Positions 41,894 through 50,422 of a stretch of 52,754 nucleotides of DNA are shown piece after piece. A model generated the notes under the pieces. The model saw only the letters and a program-made list of their open reading frames with translations. It made no database searches and was not told where the DNA came from. Within the stretch, counting starts at the first letter, position 1; each line of letters opens with the position of its first letter. Position numbers and translations under genes: made by a program. Source of the DNA: DASSUC01 sp035649895 (GTDB lineage: Bacteria; Actinomycetota; Actinomycetes; Mycobacteriales; Micromonosporaceae); assembly GCA_035649895.1 (NCBI GenBank), contig DASRIS010000088.1, positions 1 to 52,754 of the forward strand, given 5' to 3'.

Positions 41894-42691
41894 CTCCAGC
41901 AGGTTGGCGCGTAGCGCCTGGCACAGCGCCTCATCCATGCCAAGCCCCTCGCGCAGGTACGCGTCGAACCCGCCGTACACCCGGTCGACCTCGGCGTAGG
42001 CCGCGTCGAGGTAGTCGGTGCGGGCCTCGAGGACCGGCCGGATCGCGTCCTCGTCCAGCTCCGGCCGGCGCTCGCGCATCGCGGCCAGGATGGCCCCGTT
42101 CACCTCGGCCGCCGCGTGGTTGGTCGCCAGGTAGTCCACGGTGATCTCGACCCGGTCCACGCCGAGCGCGGTGAGCACGATCGCCGAGAGCCAGCCGGTG
42201 CGGTCCTTGCCTGCCGAGCAGTGCACGAGGACCGGCAGCGCGACCGGGTCGGCGAGCACGCGGACCGCCGCCGCCAGGCTGTCCCGGGCCGACTCGCCGG
42301 TGACGAACCAGCGGTAGATGGCGGTCATCGCGCCCGGTGTGCCCTCCTCAGCCAGCGCCTCGTACCCGTCGAGCTGGTGGCCGAGCATGACCGCTGAGAC
42401 GTAGGTGAACACCGGGTGTGCCGGGTCGTAGATCGGCAGGGTGGTCACCGCCGGCGCCGGGTCGGTGGGTAGGCGGTCCGGCGGGGCGAGCGCGACCTCG
42501 CTGACGTCGCGCAGGTCGACCACGCGGGCTAGCCGCAGCGCGCCGAGGACCGCGACGTCGTCGTCGGTGAGCCGGCCCAGCGCGCTGGCGCGCACCACCC
42601 GCCCGCGACGGACCCGGCGGCCGTCGATGGTCGGTAGGCCGCCCAGGTCGCGGGTGTTCGGTGCGCCGAACAGGCCCAGGCCGCGCTCCAA
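41891..42691 (-). CDS. Tyrosine-protein phosphatase (PtpB/Y_phosphatase3 type)
   Basis: The 266-aa product has 'GAPNTRDLGGLPTIDGRRVRRGRVVRAS', the diagnostic start of the MptpB-like family, and P-loop 'LVHCSAGKDRTGWLSAIVL' with Cys158, Asp and Arg164. The C-terminal helices 'YAEVDRVYGGFDAYLREGLGM' are also typical. It dephosphorylates phosphotyrosine, and possibly phosphoinositide. The start is TTG 42691, with GGGAGG 8 nt before it. Three tandem 19-bp repeats lie immediately upstream. Confidence 0.88.
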   Translation of the reverse strand: MERGLGLFGAPNTRDLGGLPTIDGRRVRRGRVVRASALGRLTDDDVAVLGALRLARVVDLRDVSEVALAPPDRLPTDPAPAVTTLPIYDPAHPVFTYVSAVMLGHQLDGYEALAEEGTPGAMTAIYRWFVTGESARDSLAAAVRVLADPVALPVLVHCSAGKDRTGWLSAIVLTALGVDRVEITVDYLATNHAAAEVNGAILAAMRERRPELDEDAIRPVLEARTDYLDAAYAEVDRVYGGFDAYLREGLGMDEALCQALRANLLE

Positions 42692-42709
42692 CCCGACCGC
42701 CTCCCTTCG

Positions 42710-42773
42710 TCGTACCAGTGCGTCACGCTTCGTCGTACCAGTGCGTCACGCGGCTCGTACCAGTGCGTCACGC
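42710..42773. repeat. Three direct 19-bp repeats upstream of the phosphatase
   Basis: tcgtaccagtgcgtcacgc occurs at 42710-42728, 42733-42751 and 42755-42773, with starts 23 and 22 bp apart, about two helix turns. They lie in the divergent gap between the phosphatase (start 42691) and the lipoprotein (start 42862), where a regulator could bind in register on one DNA face. Confidence 0.85.
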
Positions 42774-42861
42774 GACCGGAAGCGGAGCCGGCACCGGCGC
42801 GCGGCGGCCGGGGAACCGTAACCCGCCGGGTCGCGTCCTAGCCAGGAGACTGGAGGTTCCC

Positions 42862-43446
42862 ATGCGCATCCGCCCGCTCGCCGCCGTGCTGCCCGTCCTA
42901 CTCGCCGGCGTTGCCGCCTGTGCCGTCACGCCCCCGAGCGGGCCGGGTCCGGGGTCCGGCGGCCCCTCGGCCCAGCCGGAGCCGGGCGTGGACCGGTCCG
43001 CCGCCGTCTACTCGGCGGTCCTGCGGCGCTACCTCACCACCAGCGACCACTCGTACGGGGACGAGCACCGGTTCGGCACGGTCTACGTGCTCGACCACGC
43101 GGTGGCCGGTGCGGCCGACCCGATGCGCACCACGCAGTCCGGGCAGCGGGAGCCGATCTCACCGGACAGCCAGCACGCCATCGTGCAGGCCCTGGCAGAC
43201 GTCGGCGCGGTGGAGTTCGTGGCCGACCGGGACGAGGTGGTGGAGAACGCGAACGGCTGCGAGCGCGTACGCGGCGAGGCCGTGCTGGTCACCCTCGGCC
43301 CGGTGCCGGCCCAGGGCGACCGCGTGGAGGTGGGCGTCTACGGCTTCATGGCCTGTCTCGCCGCGACCTGGATGACCTATGTCGCGCAGCGGGGTTCCTC
43401 CGGGTGGGAGGTCAAAGGCACCACCGGCCCGGTCGCCATCTCCTGA
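42862..43446 (+). CDS. Predicted lipoprotein of unknown function
   Basis: The 194-aa product starts at ATG 42862 with TGGAGG 6 nt upstream. The signal peptide 'MRIRPLAAVLPVLLAGVAAC' ends with a lipobox-like V-A-A-C, followed by a Gly/Pro/Ser linker. The mature domain begins 'SAAVYSAVLRRYLTTSDHSYGD' and ends 'YGFMACLAATWMTYVAQRGSSGWEVKGTTGPVAIS'. No known family. It lies 33 bp before the epimerase gene and could be part of that operon. Confidence 0.75.
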   Translation: MRIRPLAAVLPVLLAGVAACAVTPPSGPGPGSGGPSAQPEPGVDRSAAVYSAVLRRYLTTSDHSYGDEHRFGTVYVLDHAVAGAADPMRTTQSGQREPISPDSQHAIVQALADVGAVEFVADRDEVVENANGCERVRGEAVLVTLGPVPAQGDRVEVGVYGFMACLAATWMTYVAQRGSSGWEVKGTTGPVAIS

Positions 43447-43479
43447 AAGCGCCAGCCAGGCCGGCTACGCTGCGTCCTC

Positions 43480-44616
43480 GTGACCATCGCCGAGGTCCGG
43501 ACCCATCGGGTCAGGGCGCCGCTGCACACGCCGTTCGTCACCGCGCTGCGCCGGGCCACCCACGTCGAGACGCTGGTCGTCGAGGTGACCGACGCCGACG
43601 GCCGGTCCGGCTTCGGGGAGGCGCCCCAGGTGTGGCAGGTGACCGGGGCTTCGCTGGCCGGCTCCGCAGCCTGCGTACAGGAGCTGCTCGGGCCGCTGCT
43701 GGCCGGCCGGGACCCGGACGACCTGGTGGCCCGGTGCCGGGAGGTGGCGGGTGCGGCCGCCGGCAACGAGGCCGCCAAGGCGGCCGTGGACGTGGCACTG
43801 CACGACCTGGCCGCGCGGCGGCTCGGCGTACCGCTGGTCCGGCTCCTGGGTGGCGCGGGCCTGCGGGTGCCCACGGACGTCACGCTCTCCGCGGGCGACC
43901 CGGCGGCGCTCTCCGCCGCGGCCCGTGACCGGGCCGCCGAGGGCTTCCCGGTGCTCAAGGTCAAGGTGGGTACGGACGCGGCGGGCGACCTGGCCCGGGT
44001 ACGCGCGGTGCGGGCCGCGGCCGGCCCAGGGGTGGGGATCCGGCTCGACGCCAACCAGGGCTGGTCCCCCCGCGAGGCGGTACGGGTGATCCGCGGCATC
44101 GAGGACGCCGGCCTCGATGTGGAGCTGGTCGAGCAGCCGGTGCCCAGCTGGGACCTTGCCGGACTGGCGTGGGTGAGCGACCGGGTCGGCACGCCGGTCC
44201 TCGCCGACGAGGCCGTGTTCGGCGTGCGCGACCTGGTCGAGGTGATCCGGCGCCGGGCGGCCGACATGGTCAACGTCAAGCTGGCCAAGTGCGGCGGGCT
44301 GCGGCCGGCCCGTACGCTGCTGGAGCTCGCGGCCGAGCACGGCCTCGGCACGGTCGTCGGCTCGATGATGGAGAGCCCGGTCGGCGTCGGGGCGGCGGCG
44401 AGCCTGGTGGCCGCGTACGGCACCAGCGCAGTGTCCGACCTCGACGCCGCGTGGTGGCTGGCCGGCAACCCGGTCGTGGGCGGGCTGCGGTACGAGGGCG
44501 CCACGGTCGTGCTGCCGGACGCGCCAGGGCTCGGGATCGCCAGCATCCGCACCACCGGCCCCGCCGCTGATGCTGGCCCCGCCGGCGCTGGCCCCGGCGC
44601 CGACGAGTCGGCCTGA
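43480..44616 (+). CDS. Enolase-superfamily dipeptide (L-Ala-D/L-Glu-type) epimerase
   Basis: The 378-aa product has the muconate-lactonising-subgroup set: 'VLKVKVG' (Lys160, Lys162), metal ligands in 'IRLDANQGW' (Asp190), 'VELVEQPV' (Glu218) and 'VLADEAVF' (Asp243), and catalytic Lys267 in 'VNVKLAKCGGLRPA', followed by 'VVGSMMESPVGVGAAASLVA'. Lysines on both strands permit 1,1-proton transfer at an amino-acid alpha carbon. The next gene is a cytoplasmic NlpC/P60 peptidase, the same pair as ykfB/ykfC in Bacillus, so L-Ala-D-Glu from peptidoglycan is the likely substrate. Confidence 0.87.
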   Translation: MTIAEVRTHRVRAPLHTPFVTALRRATHVETLVVEVTDADGRSGFGEAPQVWQVTGASLAGSAACVQELLGPLLAGRDPDDLVARCREVAGAAAGNEAAKAAVDVALHDLAARRLGVPLVRLLGGAGLRVPTDVTLSAGDPAALSAAARDRAAEGFPVLKVKVGTDAAGDLARVRAVRAAAGPGVGIRLDANQGWSPREAVRVIRGIEDAGLDVELVEQPVPSWDLAGLAWVSDRVGTPVLADEAVFGVRDLVEVIRRRAADMVNVKLAKCGGLRPARTLLELAAEHGLGTVVGSMMESPVGVGAAASLVAAYGTSAVSDLDAAWWLAGNPVVGGLRYEGATVVLPDAPGLGIASIRTTGPAADAGPAGAGPGADESA

Positions 44617-44689
44617 GCCCGGCGGGCGGCGGCGTCTAGGGTGGACCGCTGAGTAACTGTCGTTACCGAGCAGAGAGCGAGGTGCTGGC

Positions 44690-45619
44690 GTGAGTGTCGA
44701 GCCGGGCGACCATGCCGAGGTCCGGGTGGCCGTGGCGACCCTGTGGTCCGACCCGACCGCGCCGCGTCCGGTCGACGCGCGGACGCTGGGCGTCCCGTCC
44801 GATGTCCGGGGCTGGGTCGCCGGGATGAGCCCGGATGAGCGGATCCACCAGGGCGTGCTGACCCAGCTGCTGCTGGGCGAGCGGGTGCTGGTCGAGCAGG
44901 CCCGGGACGGCTGGGTGCGCGTGGTCGCCCTGGAGCAGCCGGCCGCCAAGCTGGACCTGCGCGGCTACCCCGGCTGGCTTCCCGCGGAGCAGCTCGCCAA
45001 GGCCTCCCCCACGGACGGCCAGCGGTACGTCGTGGACGCCACCGCGACCGCGCTGCGGGACGAGCCGGCCGGCGACCCGGCGCTGACCGGGGTGGCGGTC
45101 GGCACCAGGCTGACCGTTGTCGGGGCCGCCAGCCGGGGTTGGCTGCCGGTCCGCGTACCAGGCATTGACGTGCCGCTGTGGGCGCTCGCCCGGGACCTGG
45201 TGCCCGCGCCGGCTGGCACGCCCGAGCCGGCTGAGGCGCTCAACGTCGCCCGCCGGCTGCTCGACGTCGGGTACGTGTGGGGCGGCCTCTCCGCGTACGG
45301 GGTCGACTGCTCCGGCCTGGTGCACCTGGCGTGGCGGCGGTTCGGTGTGTCCGTGCCGCGCGACGCCGACGACCAGCGGGCTGCGACCGAGCCTGTACCG
45401 CTGGGCGAGGAGCGCCCCGGCGACCTGTACTTCTTCGCCCGGCCGGACCGGGCGGTGCACCACGTCGGGTACGTCGCGGCGCCGCCCAGCGGCGACCGCC
45501 GGGAGATGGTGCACGCGTGCTACACGAGCCGGCGGGTCGTCGCCGAGCCGGTGGCGGGCGAGCGCGCGGACACGCTGGTCGGCGCGGGTCGGGTCCGGCC
45601 GGCTCCGGCCGGCGGCTAG
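44690..45619 (+). CDS. Cytoplasmic SH3b-NlpC/P60 endopeptidase (murein peptide recycling)
   Basis: The 309-aa product starts at GTG 44690 and has no signal peptide. Two SH3-like parts come first ('VLVEQARDGWVRVVALEQPAAKLDLRGYPGWL', 'ATALRDEPAGDPALTGVAVGTRL'). The NlpC/P60 domain follows: 'YVWGGLSAYGVDCSGLVHLAWRRFG' with the nucleophile Cys, and 'AVHHVGYVAAP' with the His. YkfC-type enzymes of this build cut gamma-D-Glu-diamino acid bonds in imported cell-wall peptides and release L-Ala-D-Glu for the epimerase encoded just before it. The 3' end overlaps the TerC gene by 4 bp. Confidence 0.88.
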   Translation: MSVEPGDHAEVRVAVATLWSDPTAPRPVDARTLGVPSDVRGWVAGMSPDERIHQGVLTQLLLGERVLVEQARDGWVRVVALEQPAAKLDLRGYPGWLPAEQLAKASPTDGQRYVVDATATALRDEPAGDPALTGVAVGTRLTVVGAASRGWLPVRVPGIDVPLWALARDLVPAPAGTPEPAEALNVARRLLDVGYVWGGLSAYGVDCSGLVHLAWRRFGVSVPRDADDQRAATEPVPLGEERPGDLYFFARPDRAVHHVGYVAAPPSGDRREMVHACYTSRRVVAEPVAGERADTLVGAGRVRPAPAGG

Positions 45620-46662
45620 CGCCCGGTCAGCCCCTTCTCCACCACGACCTTGCCATCAGGCCCGGTCTTGGGCTCAGGCACGGTGATGCGCCGGTTGTCC
45701 CGGTTCGTCTTCAGCACGCTGGCCAGGGTGGCGAGGATGAGGGTGCTGAGGATCACGGTGAGCGAGAGCCAGATGGGGACCTCAGGGGCCCAGCTCACCG
45801 GCTGGCCACCGTTGACGAACGGCAGGTTGTTGCCGTGCAGCGCCTCCAGCACCAGCTTGACGCCGATGAAGCCGAGCACGACGGCGAGCCCCATGGACAG
45901 GTACACCAGCCGGTCGAGCAGGCCACCCAGCAGGAAGTAGAGCTGGCGCAGGCCCATCAGGGCGAAGACGTTGGCGGTGAACACGAGGTACGGCTCGCTG
46001 GTGATGCCGAAGATCGCCGGGATGGAGTCGAGCGCGAAGATCAGGTCGGTGGTGCCGATTGCGATCATGACGATGAGCATCGGCGTGAACAGGCGCCGTC
46101 CGTTCACCGTCGCGGTCATCTTGGCACCGTTGTAGGTCCGGGTGATCGGCAGCGCCCGGCGGCTCCACCGGATCAGCGCGTTCTCCTTGAAGTCGCTCAC
46201 GTCGTCCTCACCGTGCCGGGCCAGCTTGACGGCGGTGTAGACGAGGAACGCGCCGAAGATGTAGAAGACCCAGTCGAACTCGCGGACCAGCGCGGCGCCG
46301 GCGGCGATGAACGCACCGCGCATGAGCAGCGCCAGCACGATGCCGATGAGCAGGACCTTCTGCTGGTACTGCCGCGGCACCGCGAACCGGCTCATGATGA
46401 TCACGAAGACGAACAGGTTGTCAACGGAGAGGCTGTACTCGGTTACCCAGCCGGTAAAGAACTGCGCGGCCGGCGTGGCGCCGTACCCTATGAAGATCCA
46501 CACTCCGAACGCGGCGGCGAGTGTGACGTAGAAAGCCACCCAGGCCAGCGACTCGCGCATGGACGGCTCATGCGGGCGGCGACCCACTATCAGCAGGTCG
46601 CCCAGGAGCAGGACGGTGAGGGCGACCAGGGTGACCACCCATGCGGTCGTGGAGACGTCCAT
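45616..46662 (-). CDS. TerC-family membrane protein (probable Mn2+ exporter)
   Basis: The 348-aa product has about nine hydrophobic spans and the TerC hallmarks 'EYSLSVDNLFVFVIIMSRF' (acidic residue and DN in the membrane) and 'IAIGTTDLIFALDSIPAIFGIT' (the matching Asp-rich span). The basic/acidic tail is cytoplasmic. TerC proteins of this length export manganese and protect metal-loaded exoenzymes. A yybP-ykoY riboswitch in the leader supports this role. GGAGG lies 8 nt before ATG 46662. Confidence 0.92.
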   Translation of the reverse strand: MDVSTTAWVVTLVALTVLLLGDLLIVGRRPHEPSMRESLAWVAFYVTLAAAFGVWIFIGYGATPAAQFFTGWVTEYSLSVDNLFVFVIIMSRFAVPRQYQQKVLLIGIVLALLMRGAFIAAGAALVREFDWVFYIFGAFLVYTAVKLARHGEDDVSDFKENALIRWSRRALPITRTYNGAKMTATVNGRRLFTPMLIVMIAIGTTDLIFALDSIPAIFGITSEPYLVFTANVFALMGLRQLYFLLGGLLDRLVYLSMGLAVVLGFIGVKLVLEALHGNNLPFVNGGQPVSWAPEVPIWLSLTVILSTLILATLASVLKTNRDNRRITVPEPKTGPDGKVVVEKGLTGR

Positions 46663-46693
46663 CCGAGCAACCTCCGGCAGGCACCAGGTGACT

Positions 46694-46812
46694 GGCGGAG
46701 GTCTCTCCCGTCGCCCGCAGGTGCGGGCGACCGACGGCGCCGGGTCGGACCGGGGTACGGCAGCAACCGTGCTGACGACACCGTCGCGAGGGAATACTCC
46801 CCTCCTCGATCA
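46694..46812 (-). ncRNA. yybP-ykoY (Mn2+-sensing) riboswitch in the TerC leader
   Basis: On the minus strand the leader contains the conserved GAGGAGGGGAGTA on the 5' side, the 'TGTCGTCAGCAC' internal segment, two hairpins (including CGTCGCCCGCA-type pairing near 46708-46730) and the 3' core GGGAGAGACCTCC, whose CCTCC closes P1 with the 5' GGAGG. This is the yybP-ykoY consensus, known to bind Mn2+. The 3' P1 strand ACCTCCG (46695-46701) is an exact complement of the ribosome site CGGAGGT (46670-46676). This suggests that Mn2+ binding frees the site and turns TerC synthesis on. Confidence 0.82.
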
Positions 46813-47016
46813 GTATTGTCCGGCATTCCGGCTTGCAGGGGGAGGCGGTCCCGGCTTTTGGTGACCTGGCTCCCAGCGGGCCGTGCTCCGAGCAGGTCGG
46901 GCCGGGCCGCCCGCCGCGCTGGACCGACCGGGTCGTGCAGGCCGGGTAGCGCAGGCGGGGTCGGTCGGCGGGCGGGTCGGTTGGGCGGGTCGGGCGGGTC
47001 GGGCAAGCGGGGTTGG

Positions 47017-47985
47017 TCAGGCGCTGGCGCGGGCGAACCGGGCCCGCCGCCCGAGCACCGCGAAGCCCAGCCGCGGGTAGAGGAGCCGAGCCGGGTTGTC
47101 GACGTTGACGTCGAGGAACGCCTCGGTCGCGCCGTCGGCGCGCATCCGGCGCAGCGCCTCGGCCACCAGAGCGGCCCCCACAGCCCGTCCCCGCCAGTCC
47201 GGGCGTACGCCGACCTGGACGACCCAGCAGTCAGCAAAGACGACAAAGCCGACATCCCCGTCAGCGCCGGCGTCGGCCAGCAGGCTCCACTCCGGACGGA
47301 GGTCCCCCTCTGCCGTGACCCAGTCGACCCACTGCTGCTCCGACCACCCGGGAAAGCCGGGACGCTCGCGGAACGCCGCGTCGTACACCTTGAAGAACCG
47401 CGGCGCGTGCCGGGCCGACCACTCGACCAGCTGGACCCCGGCCGGCGGCCGTACCGGTGGCGGCTCGGTGCCGGCCAGGTCGAAGCGCATGACGATCTCA
47501 CCGAACACCTGGATGAGCCCCCGGCTGGTGAACAGCCGCTCCGCAGCGTCGGTCAGCGACTCGGTCTCCACCGTCACCTGCGCACCGCGCTCCGCCGCCG
47601 TGCGCAGGCACCAGTCCAGCAGCCGCGCCCCGAGGCCGCGCCCCTCGTACGCCGGGTCGACCTGGCCGGTCGCCATGGCCCGCGGTGGCGCCCCGTCCGC
47701 CCCCGGCACTGGCACCGCCCCCGGCACTGGCACCGCCCCCGGCCGCACCGCGGCGGAGGCCACCAGGCGGCCATGGCGGTCGAGCACGCCGCGCGTGGCG
47801 ACCGCCGCGCCAGTGTACCGGGAGGCCGCGAACGCCTCGTCGGCGGCGAGCGGCAGGCCGCCATGGGCCACCAGGCACCGGCCGGTGAGCGCGGCGACCT
47901 CGGCTACGTCGTCCGCGGCGAGATCGCGCCACGTCAGCTCGTCCGTCGCTTCGCCCGCCAGCTCGTCCGCTGCCTCGTCCCGCAT
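47017..47985 (-). CDS. Tandem GNAT-family acetyltransferase
   Basis: The 322-aa product starts at ATG 47985, 7 nt after the uvrB stop. There are two GNAT units: the N-terminal one with 'MATGQVDPAYEGRGLGARLLDWCLRTAAERG' (acetyl-CoA loop xxGRGxG), and the C-terminal one with 'WVVQVGVRPDWRGRAVGAALVAEALRRMRADG' and 'AFLDVNVDNPARLLYPRLGFAVLGRR'. The layout recalls mycothiol synthase but key identity is not clear, so the acceptor is open. A short duplication 'VPVPGAVPVPGA' lies in the first domain. Upstream, 46816-47016 is G-rich low-complexity DNA without a gene. Confidence 0.82.
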   Translation of the reverse strand: MRDEAADELAGEATDELTWRDLAADDVAEVAALTGRCLVAHGGLPLAADEAFAASRYTGAAVATRGVLDRHGRLVASAAVRPGAVPVPGAVPVPGADGAPPRAMATGQVDPAYEGRGLGARLLDWCLRTAAERGAQVTVETESLTDAAERLFTSRGLIQVFGEIVMRFDLAGTEPPPVRPPAGVQLVEWSARHAPRFFKVYDAAFRERPGFPGWSEQQWVDWVTAEGDLRPEWSLLADAGADGDVGFVVFADCWVVQVGVRPDWRGRAVGAALVAEALRRMRADGATEAFLDVNVDNPARLLYPRLGFAVLGRRARFARASA

Positions 47986-47992
47986 GGCGCGG

Positions 47993-50122
47993 CTACTGCA
48001 CACCGGCCAGGTCCATGGCGCGCAGCTCCTTCTTCAGCTCGGCGATCTCGTCCCGGATCCGCGCGGCCAGCTCGAACTGCAGCTCCCGGGCCGCGCCCAG
48101 CATCTGCTCGTTGAGATCCTGGATGAGCTGGGCCAGGTCGGCCCGGGCCATGCCCGCCCGGGACGGCTGGGCGCCCCGGGAACGGGACCGCGTCTCGGGC
48201 ACCGGGGCCTTCCCGCGCGACATCTGCCGCCCGGCTCCGCCGACCAGCGCGCCACCGGGACCGTGACCGCCCAGGGCTCCCTCGGTGTCCTCGGCCTCGC
48301 GGTAGATGTCGTCCAGGATGTCGTGGATCTTCTTGCGCAGCGGCTGGGGGTCGACGCCGTTCGCCTTGTTGTGGGCGGCCTGCTTGGCCCGCCGGCGGTT
48401 GGTCTCCTCGATCGCCGCCCCCATCGAGGGGGTCACCCGGTCCGCATACATGTGGACCTGACCGGAGACGTTGCGGGCCGCCCGCCCGATGGTCTGGATG
48501 AGCGAGGTGCCGGAGCGCAGGAAGCCCTCCTTGTCGGCGTCGAGGATCGCCACGAGCGAGACCTCGGGCAGGTCCAGGCCCTCCCGGAGCAGGTTGATGC
48601 CGACGAGCACGTCGAAGTCGCCCTTACGCAGCTCGCGCAGCAGCTCCACCCTGCGCAGCGTGTCCACCTCGGAGTGCAGGTAACGCACCCGGATGCCGTG
48701 CTCGAGCAGGTAGTCGGTCAGGTCCTCGGCCATCTTCTTGGTCAGGGTGGTGACCAGGACCCGCTCGTCGCGCTCGGTGCGCACCCGGATCTCGTGCATC
48801 AGGTCGTCGATCTGGCCCTTGGTCGGCTTGACCACGACCTCCGGGTCCACCAGCCCGGTCGGGCGGATAACCTGCTCGACCACCTCGCCACCGGCGTGCT
48901 GCAGCTCCCACGGGCCGGGCGTGGCGGAAAGGAACACCATCTGCCCCACCCGCTCCAGGAACTCGTCGAACCGCAGCGGCCGGTTGTCCTGGGCGCTGGG
49001 CAGCCGGAAGCCGTGCTCCACGAGGACCCGCTTGCGCGACGCGTCGCCTTCGTACATCCCGCCGATCTGGGGGACGGTGACGTGCGACTCGTCGATCACG
49101 GTGAGGAAGTCGTCCGGGAAGTAGTCGAGCAGGCAGTGCGGCGGGCTGCCCCGCTCGCGGCCGTCGATGTGCATCGAGTAGTTCTCGATGCCGGAGCAGA
49201 AGCCGACCTGGCGCATCATCTCCACGTCGTACGTCGTACGCATGCGCAGCCGCTGCGCCTCCAGCAGCTTGTTCTGGCGCTCCAGCTCGGCCAGCCGCTC
49301 GGCCAGCTCGGCCTCGATGCCGCGGATCGCCCACTCCATCCGCTCCGGGCCGGCCGCGTAGTGGGTGGCCGGGAAGATGAGCAGCTGGTCGACCTCGCGC
49401 ATCACGTCGCCGGTGAGCGGGTGCAGGTAGTAGAGCTTCTCCACCTCGTCGCCGAAGAGCTCGACCCGGACCGCCAGCTCCTCGTACGCCGGGATGATCT
49501 CGAGCGTGTCGCCGCGGACCCGGAACGTGCCCCGGTTGAACGCCAGGTCGTTGCGGGTGTACTGGATGTCCACGAGCCGGCGGAGCAGCTTGTCCCGGTC
49601 GGTCTCCTGGCCGGCGACGATCTTCACCGACCGGTCCAGATACTCCTGGGGGGTGCCGAGGCCGTAGATCGCGCTCACCGTCGCGACGACGACCACGTCG
49701 CGGCGGGTCAGCAGGGACATCGTGGCGGAGTGCCGCAGGCGCTCCACCTCCTCGTTGATCGAGGAGTCCTTCTCGATGTAGGTATCGGTCTGCGGGATGT
49801 AGGCCTCGGGCTGGTAGTAGTCGTAGTAGGACACGAAGTACTCCACCGCGTTGTGCGGTAGGAGCTCGCGGAACTCCTTGGCCAGCTGGGCGCAGAGCGT
49901 CTTGTTGGGGGCGAGCACCAGGGCGGGGCGTTGCAGCCGCTCGACCAGCCAGGCGGTTGTCGCGCTCTTGCCGGTGCCGGTGGCGCCGAGGAGCACGACG
50001 TGCCGGTCGCCACGGCGCACCCGGCACTCAAGCTCATCGATGGCCGTCGGCTGGTCGCCGGAGGGCTGGAAGTCGCTGACGACCTCGAACCGGCCGTCCA
50101 CCCGAGGGATGTCCAAGCTCAC
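47993..50122 (-). CDS. uvrB: Excinuclease ABC subunit UvrB
   Basis: The 709-aa product contains Walker A 'LLGATGTGKSATTAWL', the beta-hairpin region 'YVSYYDYYQPEAY'-type ('FVSYYDYYQPEAYIPQTDTYIEKDSSINEEVERLRH'), helicase motifs 'LTVIDESHVTVPQIGGMY' and 'VLVGINLLREGLDLPEVSLVAILDADKEGFLRS', 'TIGRAARN', and a C-terminal UVR motif 'LIQDLNEQMLGAARELQFELAARIRDEI'. It verifies DNA damage and loads UvrC in nucleotide excision repair. The start is GTG 50122. No LexA box was recognised in the gap. Confidence 0.97.
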   Translation of the reverse strand: MSLDIPRVDGRFEVVSDFQPSGDQPTAIDELECRVRRGDRHVVLLGATGTGKSATTAWLVERLQRPALVLAPNKTLCAQLAKEFRELLPHNAVEYFVSYYDYYQPEAYIPQTDTYIEKDSSINEEVERLRHSATMSLLTRRDVVVVATVSAIYGLGTPQEYLDRSVKIVAGQETDRDKLLRRLVDIQYTRNDLAFNRGTFRVRGDTLEIIPAYEELAVRVELFGDEVEKLYYLHPLTGDVMREVDQLLIFPATHYAAGPERMEWAIRGIEAELAERLAELERQNKLLEAQRLRMRTTYDVEMMRQVGFCSGIENYSMHIDGRERGSPPHCLLDYFPDDFLTVIDESHVTVPQIGGMYEGDASRKRVLVEHGFRLPSAQDNRPLRFDEFLERVGQMVFLSATPGPWELQHAGGEVVEQVIRPTGLVDPEVVVKPTKGQIDDLMHEIRVRTERDERVLVTTLTKKMAEDLTDYLLEHGIRVRYLHSEVDTLRRVELLRELRKGDFDVLVGINLLREGLDLPEVSLVAILDADKEGFLRSGTSLIQTIGRAARNVSGQVHMYADRVTPSMGAAIEETNRRRAKQAAHNKANGVDPQPLRKKIHDILDDIYREAEDTEGALGGHGPGGALVGGAGRQMSRGKAPVPETRSRSRGAQPSRAGMARADLAQLIQDLNEQMLGAARELQFELAARIRDEIAELKKELRAMDLAGVQ

Positions 50123-50422
50123 GGACCTACCGTACGCCGGGGGTCGGACACTTCCGCCGGGCGCCGGGCGGCCACCGGCGCCGGGCGCGACGGTGGGTCA
50201 ACGATCAGCTGCTACATAATGATTGTGTGCCTCAGGTCACCGCGCTACCGTCAAGGGGTAGGCCGCTCGCGGCGGCCGACCGGGTCTGCGACCGGGCTTC
50301 CACACCGGCCGGTCTCACCCGGCGCAGGGGTTGCAGCGCCCGGCGGCTCGCCGGTGAGCGCACCCCCGCGGGCGGCGCGCACTCGCGCTGACCGGTCGCC
50401 GCGAGCGCCCTCTCGTTTCCTG
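50123..50422. other. 300-bp gap between coaE and uvrB
   Basis: A single A/T-rich motif, tacataatg (50212-50220), stands out and could be a -10 reading to the right, away from uvrB. It is not followed by a recognisable gene; a short RNA is possible but unsupported. The uvrB promoter (minus strand) should also lie here. No hairpin of terminator quality was seen. Confidence 0.3.

Noticed and set aside
46880..47016. G-rich direct repeats (cgggtcgg-type) considered as an iteron or regulatory array
   Set aside because: Degenerate low-complexity DNA without regular period.
45277..49861. Two very long plus-strand frames (945 and 921 codons) over TerC, GNAT and uvrB
   Set aside because: Antisense shadows of genes with unmistakable motifs; compositions are Arg/Pro/Val-rich with no domain.
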